Translations under genes and position numbers: made by a program | Part shown: positions 16,201 through 23,510 of the stretch, in pieces | How the letters are laid out: every line of letters begins with the position of its first letter | How positions within the stretch are numbered: position 1 is the first letter of the stretch | Source: Fibrobacter sp. | Lineage (GTDB): Bacteria; Fibrobacterota; Fibrobacteria; Fibrobacterales; Fibrobacteraceae | Direction: 5' to 3' | Assembly: GCA_024399015.1 (NCBI GenBank) | Contig: JAKSIC010000021.1 | Location: 1-52,623 of the forward strand | DNA length: 52,623 nucleotides | The notes under the pieces: model-generated | The model's database searches: none | Seen by the model: the letters and a program-made list of their open reading frames with translations, nothing else | Told to the model about the DNA's origin: nothing

Positions 16201-16785
16201 GTCCCAACCATCAAAACCCATACGGCTAGATTCGTACTGGGCAGTACCTTCGGCGAGCCACAGGGGCTGCAAGGTGAAAGGGATTAACGACATGAAGTCG
16301 TTGGTAATGCGTTCGTTGTAATAGTCGGAATAGCTGAATTGAATGCCGTAAATGTTGGGGCGAACTTTGCTTCCGCTTTCGATACTGACCAGGTGGCTGA
16401 ATTCGTGGGTTACCACGTCGGCGAGCCAGCCATGGCTACTGCGAATTTTAAAATCCCAGTTGGTAAGCCAGAGATTCAATGCATTTTCACTGGGAACGGC
16501 ACTGCCGTTACTGTAGAGGGCATTGCTCAAGGTGACGTTGACTCGGCTTGGTAAATTCTTGTGATAACGGCTAACGACGCTATCGTAAACGGCTTCTGCG
16601 TAGACGGAAACTTTAGATGCGTGGCTGGAATATTCTGCAGGGTAGAAGAATTGAAAACGTTCGGATCCGGCGGTTTTCCATTTGATATCGCTTTGATTAC
16701 CGTAAAAACCTCCGGCAACAGCAAGAGAACACACCGCAGAAGCGGATACCACAAAAAAAGTCTTCAAAAATCTAAAAGCACGCAT
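13204..16785 (-). CDS. Large secreted metallopeptidase-like protein: MA-type HEFSH, propeller, barrel
   Basis: This protein is 1193 residues from the ATG at 16785, chosen over an upstream TTG because of its signal peptide and a TAGATT hexamer 7 nt upstream. Residues 127-131 are HEFSH in a THEFSHLVSIESGSK context, and residues 176-180 (WLAEG) supply a likely third zinc ligand at Glu179. This is the layout of gluzincins of the peptidase MA type. Residues about 300-700 hold WD40/TolB-like propeller phrases (YSPKFSPDGKRIAFGFFDN; DVNWIDDDKIIFASNRNGIF). The last 400 residues look like an outer-membrane barrel of the surface-antigen/BamA type. It is probably a surface or periplasmic peptidase anchored in the outer membrane; its substrate is unknown. 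Confidence 0.8.
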   Translation of the reverse strand: MRAFRFLKTFFVVSASAVCSLAVAGGFYGNQSDIKWKTAGSERFQFFYPAEYSSHASKVSVYAEAVYDSVVSRYHKNLPSRVNVTLSNALYSNGSAVPSENALNLWLTNWDFKIRSSHGWLADVVTHEFSHLVSIESGSKVRPNIYGIQFSYSDYYNERITNDFMSLIPFTLQPLWLAEGTAQYESSRMGFDGWDTHRDMLLRTAALNDSLLSLEYMHDFSDNSLFAELGPYTQGFSLVLYIDKHYGEDAVPKIWNNLAKFNRMTLDGAIKEVLGISEQELYNNWKKEITEQYKAQKDSLGELVEGIKLTENAFWQDFPVVAGKHIYGISNFGGPWFDGSVFKMPLEADTVKADSVEDKAESGKDKGSKDSSVAALDSAKVDSAKVEIGDAIIETSDEDSTTTINIGDYAKCGFKAKKPWFDKGIDVYEDPEQGPVLAYISYQNRDKDGHAHFDIAVSDTNKNQITLTYLVDAVYPAIDKQGTTVAFVRREPFSTRFSLSKVPYPKNIKGYISEDPVDIFVPDSQYTYYNIYSPKFSPDGKRIAFGFFDNKVRGIAVIDSDGKNFKVVSNTEYDERDVNWIDDDKIIFASNRNGIFNLIEKSLNSGAEHPLTNVVGGAFTPVLNKDTIYYTNYDKDGFSLYKLAYSTFMPAKADTTISVTERDSIIQIADTTWQDCNTEKKTLFADTTDSAAIDSALFITKDCVSIPAVATRDSVIKVQDTVRTITTTEGTKEIVLKGTPLKRIEKQLDLPELEFAGVEQNYKPIPNVPLFIPMLALAESAPDLTVFGDGQLKVKAGLAVVLSDPLKKNTVQLGLLLELGKGLFEHVDGFFPAVEKEFFAAWENRSTPLDLGLSYSYANYTSKDTVRYEDVQAHGGDSLGINNYAVSTQSIVANAGYSIFKSIDTLQIAGGYNWSDFNLYEDYFSWTYQKQIVAMAALGLYGEHAENDISGSGNGALLYYQYSNNNLYRPGTFAESFTVTSSGKVEPNYKKFDIHEIGLNLYGSLQSPWTGARLAAGGKISGIVNWSSRTKDTLDSYYNKALFLEGYPYLRSSEDYTLSGTRTAMAEVHYLFPIYDDWRKHAWIFSTRSFYFDLFAQIGAAWNGDWIDTDKWTDHRFWDRSVGLSFRMSNKIFYSVPLDISLTFARGLSRIGEEKDLSGGHKVKPIDIPVLPDCVSPTRIRFAIGMGFNNTWQ

Positions 16786-16792
16786 CAAGTAC

Positions 16793-16798
16793 AATCTA
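16793..16798 (-). promoter_or_regulatory. Putative -10 element of the metallopeptidase gene
   Basis: TAGATT on the minus strand lies 7 nt before the ATG at 16785. It directly adjoins the U-run of the preceding terminator. Confidence 0.4.
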
Positions 16799-16799
16799 C

Positions 16800-16830
16800 A
16801 AAAAAGCCGCCCCCTTGATGGGAGCGGCTT
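16800..16830 (-). terminator. Terminator of the GH5 cellulase gene
   Basis: Minus-strand hairpin: AGCCGCTCCC pairs with the GGGGGCGGCT strand with one mismatch and a short loop. The U-run is encoded by the A-run at 16800-16805. It lies 28 bp past the cellulase stop. Confidence 0.85.
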
Positions 16831-16857
16831 CTTTAATTAAAAGCGGAAAGCTTTGAT

Positions 16858-18804
16858 TTACTTAGCTTCGAGGCCCATGGCTTCTGCCAAACCGTCGTAG
16901 AGCTTGCCATCTTTGTTGATGACAGAGAATCCACCGGTGTAGCCCCAGTGAGTCCAAGGAATCTGCAAGGTATCGCAGATTTCTGCCATAGCCTTGTAGT
17001 AGTTCAGAACGGATTCAGCATCAGATTTGTCGCGGAGTGCGCCAAATTCGTTGATGATCACCGGAACTTTATTTGTAACAGCCCAGTTCTTTGCCTTGAG
17101 CACAGACTGGAGAATAGCTTCCTTGCTACCGGTCTTGTAGTACTGCTTGATGGCGCCGAGAACCTTGCTCTTGTTGCCGGCATTAACACCGAAGTCAGCA
17201 GAGTATTCGGACCATTTTGTGGTATCGTAGGGGAACGGAATGTTCTTGACTGCAGCGTAGTCTGTCCAGGAACCGCCCTGATGGGTGAATACGAAGGGTT
17301 CGTAGGTGTGGATTACGTAGATGATGTTGTCATCAGTGAACGGAGTGCGCTTGGCAAGGAGGGTGATGGAGTACCACTGGGCATCACCGAAGAGGATGGT
17401 GTGCTTCTTGTCAACTTCGCGGATGGCGTCAATCATGGCCTGTGCTGCGACAGTCCACTGGTCTGCAGTCACCTTGCCTGCGCTCATGTCCGGTTCGTTG
17501 AGGAGTTCGAAGAAGATGTCTTCACGTTCGCTCGTTGCGTAGTGTTCTGCAACATGCTTCCAGACACCGGCCATCATCTTGATATAGACAGAGTCCTTTG
17601 CGGAGGTGACATTGTAGCTGTTGTCGTATTCGTGGTAGTCAATCACGAAGGACATGTTGTTTTCCTTGGTCCACTTGTCGAAGGAATCGAGAACCAGGAA
17701 CAAGGTGTCGTCATCGAAAGAGAGTTCGGTTGCCTTGCCAGCAAGGAAATCCTTCTTGTTGGTTACATAGAGGTCCAGGTCGATGGGCAAACGAATGCTC
17801 TTGAAACCATTTTCGGCGAGCAGCTTGATATCCTTTTCGCCGAATTCAAAAGTACCATCAAACTTGCCGTCAGCTTCTTCAAGCCAGTTGGTAAAGTTGA
17901 CGCCCTTGTTCAGGTACTTCATTGCCTTTTCCTGCAACGGGTTGTCAATGGCAATGTCGCCAATAGTGACTGCAGGAATGGAGGGTGCGTTTATGGTCAA
18001 GTCTGCAACGTCTGCGGGCAGAGCATCTTCATCAAGGAATGCAAAGTTGTCGATAATCAAGGAGCCTGAGGTTACCTTTGTGCCACCCTTGATGTGGAAA
18101 CTGATCTGGTTGATGTTTTCCTTGTTGAAGGGGACGTATACGCCCCAACCTTCCTGAGCCAAGTCGCGGAACTTGATATCGACGCACTTCCATGCGGCAG
18201 TAGATGCTGTCATTTGTGTGCCGTGAACGTCGTAGTCGGTCACGTCGGATGTTTCTACGCGAACGGAATGTTTTGCTCCCTTATAGCAGTAGTGGATACC
18301 GCCAATCTTGGAGAAGTCTTCTGCGCTGATAGCAACGCCCAGGGCAACATAAGGATCGTATGCGTATTCGCCCTTGTCCAAGGTGTAGGTTACCTGGAAG
18401 CCGTAATTGGAGTTGTAGCCGCCCTTAACAGCAACGGGGTAGCCTTCTTCGCCGATTGCGGTTTCGATGACAGAAGCGCCACCGTTGGGCTGGTCGTCGT
18501 AAGTGAACCAACCATTACCCTGTGCGGTTTCGCCATCGCCGTCTTCAAAGTCGTCGATCAGGATGCCCTTAGGGGTAAACGGTTCAACAACGATAGGTTC
18601 GGTACTGGTAGAGTCTCCGCCGACAGTAGGGTCGTCGCCACCGGTGGGATCGGTAACTGTGGAATCGCCGCCGGTAGGATTGTCGGGGAGGATAGGGGTG
18701 TCTTCGGGGATGGTGATTTTTTTGTCATCATCGCTGCTGCAGGCACTTGCGAAAAGTGCGAAGGTGGCTACAGCAGAAAGTGCGAGTAGGGATTTCTTAT
18801 TCAT
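16858..18804 (-). CDS. Lipoprotein GH5 endoglucanase with N-terminal CBM11-like module
   Basis: This 648-residue enzyme has a lipoprotein signal (LFASAC, Cys22) followed by a Pro/Thr/Asp/Gly linker (about 25-80). A beta module beginning GILIDDFEDGDGE resembles CBM11/CIA30-type domains. The GH5 domain (about 290-645) has the acid/base Glu in FFELLNEPD (about 436), the nucleophile Glu in VIINEFGA (about 585), and VIDYHEYDN and IIYVIHTYEPF motifs. It should hydrolyse beta-1,4-glucan at or near the cell surface. Its size is close to that of endoglucanase 3 (Cel-3) of Fibrobacter succinogenes as I recall it, but orthology is unverified. AAAGGAAAGG upstream of the ATG at 18804 is a good ribosome site. 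It is monocistronic with its own terminator. Confidence 0.93.
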   Translation of the reverse strand: MNKKSLLALSAVATFALFASACSSDDDKKITIPEDTPILPDNPTGGDSTVTDPTGGDDPTVGGDSTSTEPIVVEPFTPKGILIDDFEDGDGETAQGNGWFTYDDQPNGGASVIETAIGEEGYPVAVKGGYNSNYGFQVTYTLDKGEYAYDPYVALGVAISAEDFSKIGGIHYCYKGAKHSVRVETSDVTDYDVHGTQMTASTAAWKCVDIKFRDLAQEGWGVYVPFNKENINQISFHIKGGTKVTSGSLIIDNFAFLDEDALPADVADLTINAPSIPAVTIGDIAIDNPLQEKAMKYLNKGVNFTNWLEEADGKFDGTFEFGEKDIKLLAENGFKSIRLPIDLDLYVTNKKDFLAGKATELSFDDDTLFLVLDSFDKWTKENNMSFVIDYHEYDNSYNVTSAKDSVYIKMMAGVWKHVAEHYATSEREDIFFELLNEPDMSAGKVTADQWTVAAQAMIDAIREVDKKHTILFGDAQWYSITLLAKRTPFTDDNIIYVIHTYEPFVFTHQGGSWTDYAAVKNIPFPYDTTKWSEYSADFGVNAGNKSKVLGAIKQYYKTGSKEAILQSVLKAKNWAVTNKVPVIINEFGALRDKSDAESVLNYYKAMAEICDTLQIPWTHWGYTGGFSVINKDGKLYDGLAEAMGLEAK

Positions 18805-18960
18805 ACGGCCTTTCCTTTGTTTTCCACAAAATAAACTTTAAATTTTGCAAAAATGCTAGCTTTTTTGCTGAAATCACCAAGAGAGTGTTGTCTGTATCAC
18901 AATGTGGTGACGCAAATTGTTGCGAAAATGACGCTGAAACTACTATATTAATGATATTCC

Positions 18961-20334
18961 ATGAATTTTTACTCAGAAACCTACCATGAATCGGTAAAGT
19001 ACGCAGCGAAAGCCGTTGCGGACCCTATTGTGCTACAATGGGAAAAACAGAAGGCGGCGGATCGCCGTTACTCTGGCTGTAACCGAATTGATGTCCGTGC
19101 AGAGGATGTGCCTGGTTTTGGTTACGTTTCTGGAGATGATATTAAGCCTGTGGGCGTTTATGTGGTTCTGAGAGGCCGCAGTTTGCCCGATGGGATTTAT
19201 GCTTATGATGCTGCTGGTCGTAGCAATGCGCCGAATACCGCGGGCCAGTTGGTGAAAATTGGCGGCAAGGATGAAATGAAATCCTTGGCAGCGGCTTTCC
19301 CGGATAAGGATTTTGTCTGCGACACTCCGGTGCTGTACATTTTTACTGGAATTTTGGAACGCGCTGTTTGGCGTTTTAAGGAATCGGCCTATTCCCAGGT
19401 GCAGCGTGATGTGGGCGCCTGCGTGGGTAGTATATTGCTGAATGCAAAACGCAAGGGTGCGAAAGTTTTCCCTCTGGGTGGTTTTGTAGATGACGATGTG
19501 GCGGTGGCCTTGAAGTTGCCCTCTACAGAAGTTCCGCTGGCTTGCTTGGCGGTGTTTCCGGAGTATAGCGAAGTTGCCTACGACTCGGTGGATGATGGTG
19601 TGGGCGAATCGGCCTATTCCAACCGAAGCGAAATGGATATGGTGGCTTCGGCGGATCGATATGCTGCCCGCTTTATGCACCAGAACCGTGCAGAAACCAT
19701 TGAAGATTTAAGCAAGTGCATTCGTGTGCGTCGCTTGGTTTCCCAGGCACTGCCCGGCGATGAATTCCCCCTGACTCCTGCGAAGTATTCTGGCGACAGC
19801 TACCTTAGTGCGTTGCCCGACTTGGAACAGGTGGCCGCAAAAAACGTGCCCTTCAGAAAGATCAGCATGGACCTGGATGATTTTTCCAGTATGCTTCGCT
19901 GGCTGGAACTGGGCCCGATCAATTTGTTCGGCGCAGGACTTTTGAAAATCTGGATTGTGACTTTTGATGTGATGTTTGTGTACCCTGGTGTGTACCGCTA
20001 TGTGCCTGTACGCAAGTCCATCTACATGCAGTCCGGCCAGGTGATGATGAAGAAACTTATGAAGTGCCATGCCGCTCCCGAAAGTGTGGAGAATTCGGCC
20101 TTTGCGGTGGTGCTTACTGCCGACTTGAACGAAGCCTGCAACCTGCTGGGCGAACGCGCCTACCGCTACCTGAATTTGAATGCGGGCTATATTCTGCAAT
20201 CGCTGAACTTGTCTGGACGAATCCTGAACAAGACGGTACGCGATCAACATTTCTTCTATGAAGATGACCTGAAGAAACTCTGCAACATTCCCGAAGAGGA
20301 ATCCGTAATTTCCGAAATCCTTGTGGGGAAGTAG
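18961..20334 (+). CDS. Tandem nitroreductase-fold protein, SagB-type dehydrogenase-like
   Basis: This 457-residue protein contains two nitroreductase-like halves. The first (about 30-205) has the SagB/ThcOx phrases PVGVYVVLRGRSLPDGIYAY and YSQVQRDVGACVGSILLNA. The second (about 235-457) has GERAYRYLNLNAGYILQSLN. SagB-type proteins are FMN-dependent dehydrogenases that oxidise azolines to azoles in peptide natural products, but many relatives have unknown substrates. No precursor peptide, cyclodehydratase (YcaO) or transporter is nearby, so a RiPP role is not supported here. A TATATT hexamer lies 11 nt before the ATG. The next gene starts 6 bp after the stop and is probably co-transcribed. It is cytoplasmic, with no signal peptide. 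Confidence 0.75.
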   Translation: MNFYSETYHESVKYAAKAVADPIVLQWEKQKAADRRYSGCNRIDVRAEDVPGFGYVSGDDIKPVGVYVVLRGRSLPDGIYAYDAAGRSNAPNTAGQLVKIGGKDEMKSLAAAFPDKDFVCDTPVLYIFTGILERAVWRFKESAYSQVQRDVGACVGSILLNAKRKGAKVFPLGGFVDDDVAVALKLPSTEVPLACLAVFPEYSEVAYDSVDDGVGESAYSNRSEMDMVASADRYAARFMHQNRAETIEDLSKCIRVRRLVSQALPGDEFPLTPAKYSGDSYLSALPDLEQVAAKNVPFRKISMDLDDFSSMLRWLELGPINLFGAGLLKIWIVTFDVMFVYPGVYRYVPVRKSIYMQSGQVMMKKLMKCHAAPESVENSAFAVVLTADLNEACNLLGERAYRYLNLNAGYILQSLNLSGRILNKTVRDQHFFYEDDLKKLCNIPEEESVISEILVGK

Positions 20335-20340
20335 GTCTTT

Positions 20341-21342
20341 ATGTTTAATAATTTCCTGAGCATTTTTGGGGATGTAGTGGCGACAGCGGCTGTTTTGGTA
20401 ATTGCCTTGGTCCTAACCATTCCGCCATTGCTTGGATTTTTATTTTCCTTTGTTAATTCCCGAACTCGTTTCAAAAAACTTGGGGCCATTCTTTGGATTA
20501 TTCTGATGATTCCTATTTTGGGAATCTCTATCTTGGCAATCTGGAATGGATATGCACATATTTGGGGCGACAATTGGCGTGATGATATTTATCGATTCTT
20601 TTTTATTGCTGGTGTTCCTTTGTTTTTGTGTGCAAGCTGGTTTGGCCGTTTTTTTTATCGAAAGAAAAAGACTTGTTGGCTTGTATTCCCTGTAATATTC
20701 GCTTTTGAAGTTGTATTGGCGTCCTTGATGTTTTGGGCCGTGGAAGCGAAACCTCTCAATGCCTATCAAGATCACTTTCTTTCAAAAGAAGATATTGAAA
20801 AGTCGGAAGGCTATGACTTTGACTTCAAAACCTTGCGTGGGTCTAACTATGAAACGGCTGTCCTAAGAATTAGGGGAAGAGGGGACTCTGTATACTATCG
20901 AATATATTACTATTTGTGTCCTTTTGCTCTAGACAATGCTAGTATGAATGTATATGTATTAGATAATGGTGTGTTGAGTGCAAATTTTATAAAACCTCTG
21001 AAAAAAAACGTAACACCCTGGACTTTGCTGGATAAAGAAAAATCTTCAATTGCAATTAAGTTGAGAAACGCTATAATGGCGTATGAAAATGAAATGACGA
21101 TAAAAAAAATGGATAACCATGGTCCAGTCGTCTCGCTTAAGATGGATGATTTCAAAAAAGGGATTCATCGATCGATGAATTTTTTCATAGAGAATCTTTC
21201 AATATTTCCTGAGGCAAACGCCATAAGTGAAATGGAAGAAAGCCTTTGGCCTCCTCGAGAAACCCTTACGAATTATTCTGATGAGCAAGCCGAGAAAGCC
21301 TGTAGAGATAGCCAAAATTTTACTGGTGAATTAGGCGATTAA
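20341..21342 (+). CDS. AT-rich multi-pass membrane protein of unknown function
   Basis: This 333-residue protein has about four hydrophobic segments in the first 145 residues (VVATAAVLVIALVLTIPPLL; AILWIILMIPILGISILAIW; FFIAGVPLFLCASWFG; LVFPVIFAFEVVLASLMFWA). A soluble C-terminal half of about 185 residues follows. Base and codon use is visibly more AT-rich than its neighbours, suggesting recent acquisition or weak selection. The start at 20341 is 6 bp after the SagB-like gene. Its last 12 bp overlap the convergent lrgB end. No family is recognised. Confidence 0.65.
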   Translation: MFNNFLSIFGDVVATAAVLVIALVLTIPPLLGFLFSFVNSRTRFKKLGAILWIILMIPILGISILAIWNGYAHIWGDNWRDDIYRFFFIAGVPLFLCASWFGRFFYRKKKTCWLVFPVIFAFEVVLASLMFWAVEAKPLNAYQDHFLSKEDIEKSEGYDFDFKTLRGSNYETAVLRIRGRGDSVYYRIYYYLCPFALDNASMNVYVLDNGVLSANFIKPLKKNVTPWTLLDKEKSSIAIKLRNAIMAYENEMTIKKMDNHGPVVSLKMDDFKKGIHRSMNFFIENLSIFPEANAISEMEESLWPPRETLTNYSDEQAEKACRDSQNFTGELGD

Positions 21343-22023
21343 TTGCAACAGCAACGGAGCGACGACGGCGGTGAAGATGCCGGCGATGCCGATGGCCAGG
21401 GAACTCATGGCGCCTTGGGTTTCACCGATTTCCATGGCACGGGTAGTGCCTAGTGCGTGGCTAGCTGTACCGATGGCAATACCCTGTGCCACCTTGTGCT
21501 TAATGCGGAAGAACTTGCAAACCACAGAAGCAGTGACGGCTCCAGTAATTCCCGTAATCACAATGGAAATAATGGTAATGCTGGGAATGCCGCCAATCTG
21601 TTCGGAAACTACGGAGCCCATGGGAATGGTGATGGACTTTGGAACCAAGGAAAGCATCAAGGTTTCGCTAAGGCCTACCAATTTAGAGGTTGCCACCACA
21701 CAACAAATGGAGGTGAGGCTACCGACGGCGATGCCTGCCAAAATCGGGAGCCAGTGCTTTTTGAGGTTGCCCAGCTGCCTGTACAAGGGAACGGCCAAAA
21801 CCACAGTGGCGGGGCCAAGCATGACGGAAACGTAGTCGCCGCCAATCTTGTAACTGTCGTAGCTGATTCCCGTAATCATCAGGAATCCCACAATGAGAAT
21901 GAGGCCGATGAGCAGCGGGTTCAAGATGGAGTACTTGAATTTCTTGTTCAGAGCCACGCCCACTTCGAAGGCGGCCAAGGTCAGGAAAATTCCGAACAGG
22001 GGCGAGTTGATGATGGTGTTCAT
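21331..22023 (-). CDS. lrgB: LrgB/CidB family membrane protein
   Basis: This 230-residue polytopic protein matches LrgB-family antiholin-like proteins and plastid glycolate transporters, with the conserved PKSITIPMGSVVSEQIGG and GIAIGTASHALGTTRAMEIG segments. Bacterial LrgAB has been linked to control of murein hydrolase activity and to pyruvate or glycolate transport. It acts in the inner membrane together with LrgA, whose stop overlaps its ATG by 4 bp (translational coupling). The 3' end overlaps the convergent membrane-protein gene by 12 bp. The length is normal for the family. Confidence 0.92.
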   Translation of the reverse strand: MNTIINSPLFGIFLTLAAFEVGVALNKKFKYSILNPLLIGLILIVGFLMITGISYDSYKIGGDYVSVMLGPATVVLAVPLYRQLGNLKKHWLPILAGIAVGSLTSICCVVATSKLVGLSETLMLSLVPKSITIPMGSVVSEQIGGIPSITIISIVITGITGAVTASVVCKFFRIKHKVAQGIAIGTASHALGTTRAMEIGETQGAMSSLAIGIAGIFTAVVAPLLLQLIA

Positions 22024-22430
22024 TTCTTCCCCCTAGTGGATTGTTTCATTTCGTCATCTTCAAGTTGTTCGATGTTCAGACGCTTTTCTTGATGGCCAAT
22101 GAGAAACTGCGTGGTAAGGCCGGTGGCTGCCAAGCTGATGAGCGTCAGTACGATGCAAAGAAGGAGTAGGGTGGGCCACAGGCTGAGAATGTCGTCGCCA
22201 ACGGTCATAATGGCGATGCTTGGCGGCAAGAAGAAAAGTGCCAGATGGTTCAAGAAGAAACTGGAAACGCCGGAAATCTGCTCCGGTTTAAGAATTTTAG
22301 TACAAAGTAATATAAGGAGCAGAACCATGCCGAGAATGTTGCCCGGGATAGGGATGCCAACCACTCGGTTCAGAAATTCGCCTGCCAGGCAAATGGCAAA
22401 AATCACGGCAATTTGAAGAGGTATTCTCAT
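22020..22430 (-). CDS. lrgA: LrgA/CidA family membrane protein
   Basis: This 136-residue protein has four hydrophobic segments and the family hallmarks GIPIPGNILGMVLLLILL and LFFLPPSIAIM. It is the holin-like partner of LrgB and is encoded directly upstream with a 4-bp overlap. The C-terminal cytoplasmic tail is charged (NIEQLEDDEMKQS). A TATATT hexamer, continued as TATATTTG, lies 9 nt before the ATG at 22430. The pair probably forms a metabolite transport or cell-wall-associated complex in the inner membrane. No LytS/LytR-type regulator is seen nearby. Confidence 0.9.
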   Translation of the reverse strand: MRIPLQIAVIFAICLAGEFLNRVVGIPIPGNILGMVLLLILLCTKILKPEQISGVSSFFLNHLALFFLPPSIAIMTVGDDILSLWPTLLLLCIVLTLISLAATGLTTQFLIGHQEKRLNIEQLEDDEMKQSTRGKK

Positions 22431-22439
22431 AGCGGCCCA

Positions 22440-22445
22440 AATATA
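22440..22445 (-). promoter_or_regulatory. Putative -10 element of lrgAB
   Basis: TATATT (TATATTTG) on the minus strand lies 9 nt before the lrgA ATG, the same spacing and extension as at dedA. Confidence 0.5.
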
Positions 22446-22553
22446 AAAGTTATTGGTTAAAGGAACAAGGGTAAAAGAGAAATATGGTGATGTTGCCGCG
22501 GTTATATTTGCTAGCGGCTAAGGGCTCTTGCCTGATAATCCTGCTTTAATTGC

Positions 22554-22559
22554 TATATT
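22554..22559 (+). promoter_or_regulatory. Putative -10 element of fmt
   Basis: TATATT lies 7 nt before the fmt ATG at 22567. No ribosome site fits in the intervening CCTACAT, suggesting a leaderless transcript. Confidence 0.5.
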
Positions 22560-22566
22560 CCTACAT

Positions 22567-23496
22567 ATGAAAATCGTATTTATGGGTACGCCGGAATTCG
22601 CGGCATGTTTTTTGAAGCACTTGAAGGAAAGTGACTTTGCAGAAGTTGTTGGTGTTGTAACTCAGCCGGACCGTCCCGCAGGACGCGGCCGCGTGCTGAC
22701 TCCTCCGCCGGTAAAGAGCCTGGCCTTGGAATATGGCCTGCCGGTGTTGCAGCCTGTGGACTTGAAGGCTCCGGAATTTGAAGAAGAACTCCGCGCCTTT
22801 GGTGCAGATCTTTTTGTGGTGGTGGCTTACTCCATTCTGCCCAAGAACATTCTTGGTGTTGCCAAGTTCGGTGCCGTAAACGTTCACGGCAGTATGTTGC
22901 CTAAGTACCGTGGTGCCGCTCCTGTGCAGCGCGCCATTGCCGACGGCCTGCCTGCTACTGGCGTTACCGTTTTCCGTCTGGATGAAAAGATGGACCACGG
23001 CCCCATCCTTGCTCAGCGTGTGATTCCTATTGACCATCAGGATACTACCGCTTCTCTCCTGGAAAAGATGGTAACTCCGGGCTGCGACGCCTTGGACGAT
23101 GCAATCAACCAGTTGATTACCGGTACTGAAAAGGATTTGACTCAGGATCATGCCCAGGCTTCTGGCGCTCCCAAGCTGAAGAAGGAAGAAGGCCTCATCG
23201 ACTTCAATCTTCCGGCCAAGGTGATTCATGACCGCATCCGCGCTTTCAACCCGTGGCCCGGTGGCTATGGAAAATTGGGCGGCCGCATGGTCTACCTCCG
23301 CGTTACAGACACTCCCGCAAACGGCCCCAGCCTCGCTCCTGGTGCAGTTGCCTTCAAGGACAAGCGCTTCTATGTAGGCACTGGCGAAGGTCTCCTGGAA
23401 GTGATTGAAATTCAGGCCGAAGGCAAGAAGCCTATGCCGGTAGCTGACTTTATGCGTGGCATCCAGAATCACGAGGGACTTGCCTTCGGCAATTAG
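22567..23496 (+). CDS. fmt: Methionyl-tRNA formyltransferase
   Basis: This 309-residue enzyme transfers a formyl group from 10-formyltetrahydrofolate to methionyl-tRNAfMet for translation initiation. Key motifs are the N-terminal MKIVFMGTPEFAACFL, the active-site segment NVHGSMLPKYRGAAPVQRAI with Asn and His, and the Asp in RLDEKMDHGPIL. The C-terminal domain has NPWPGGY. The frame is open further upstream, but the ATG at 22567 gives the canonical N-terminus and has TATATT 7 nt before it. rsmB follows 14 bp downstream, a common gene pairing. Confidence 0.96.
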   Translation: MKIVFMGTPEFAACFLKHLKESDFAEVVGVVTQPDRPAGRGRVLTPPPVKSLALEYGLPVLQPVDLKAPEFEEELRAFGADLFVVVAYSILPKNILGVAKFGAVNVHGSMLPKYRGAAPVQRAIADGLPATGVTVFRLDEKMDHGPILAQRVIPIDHQDTTASLLEKMVTPGCDALDDAINQLITGTEKDLTQDHAQASGAPKLKKEEGLIDFNLPAKVIHDRIRAFNPWPGGYGKLGGRMVYLRVTDTPANGPSLAPGAVAFKDKRFYVGTGEGLLEVIEIQAEGKKPMPVADFMRGIQNHEGLAFGN

Positions 23497-23510
23497 CAAT
23501 TGGTTGTTTC

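Noticed and set aside
18961-20334. A RiPP (thiazole/oxazole peptide) cluster around the SagB-like protein
   Set aside because: No YcaO, precursor peptide, protease or exporter is visible within several kb on either side.
22528-22566. An upstream start for fmt adding 13 residues
   Set aside because: The canonical N-terminus MKIVFMGTPEF begins at 22567, and the upstream segment covers the probable promoter hexamer.
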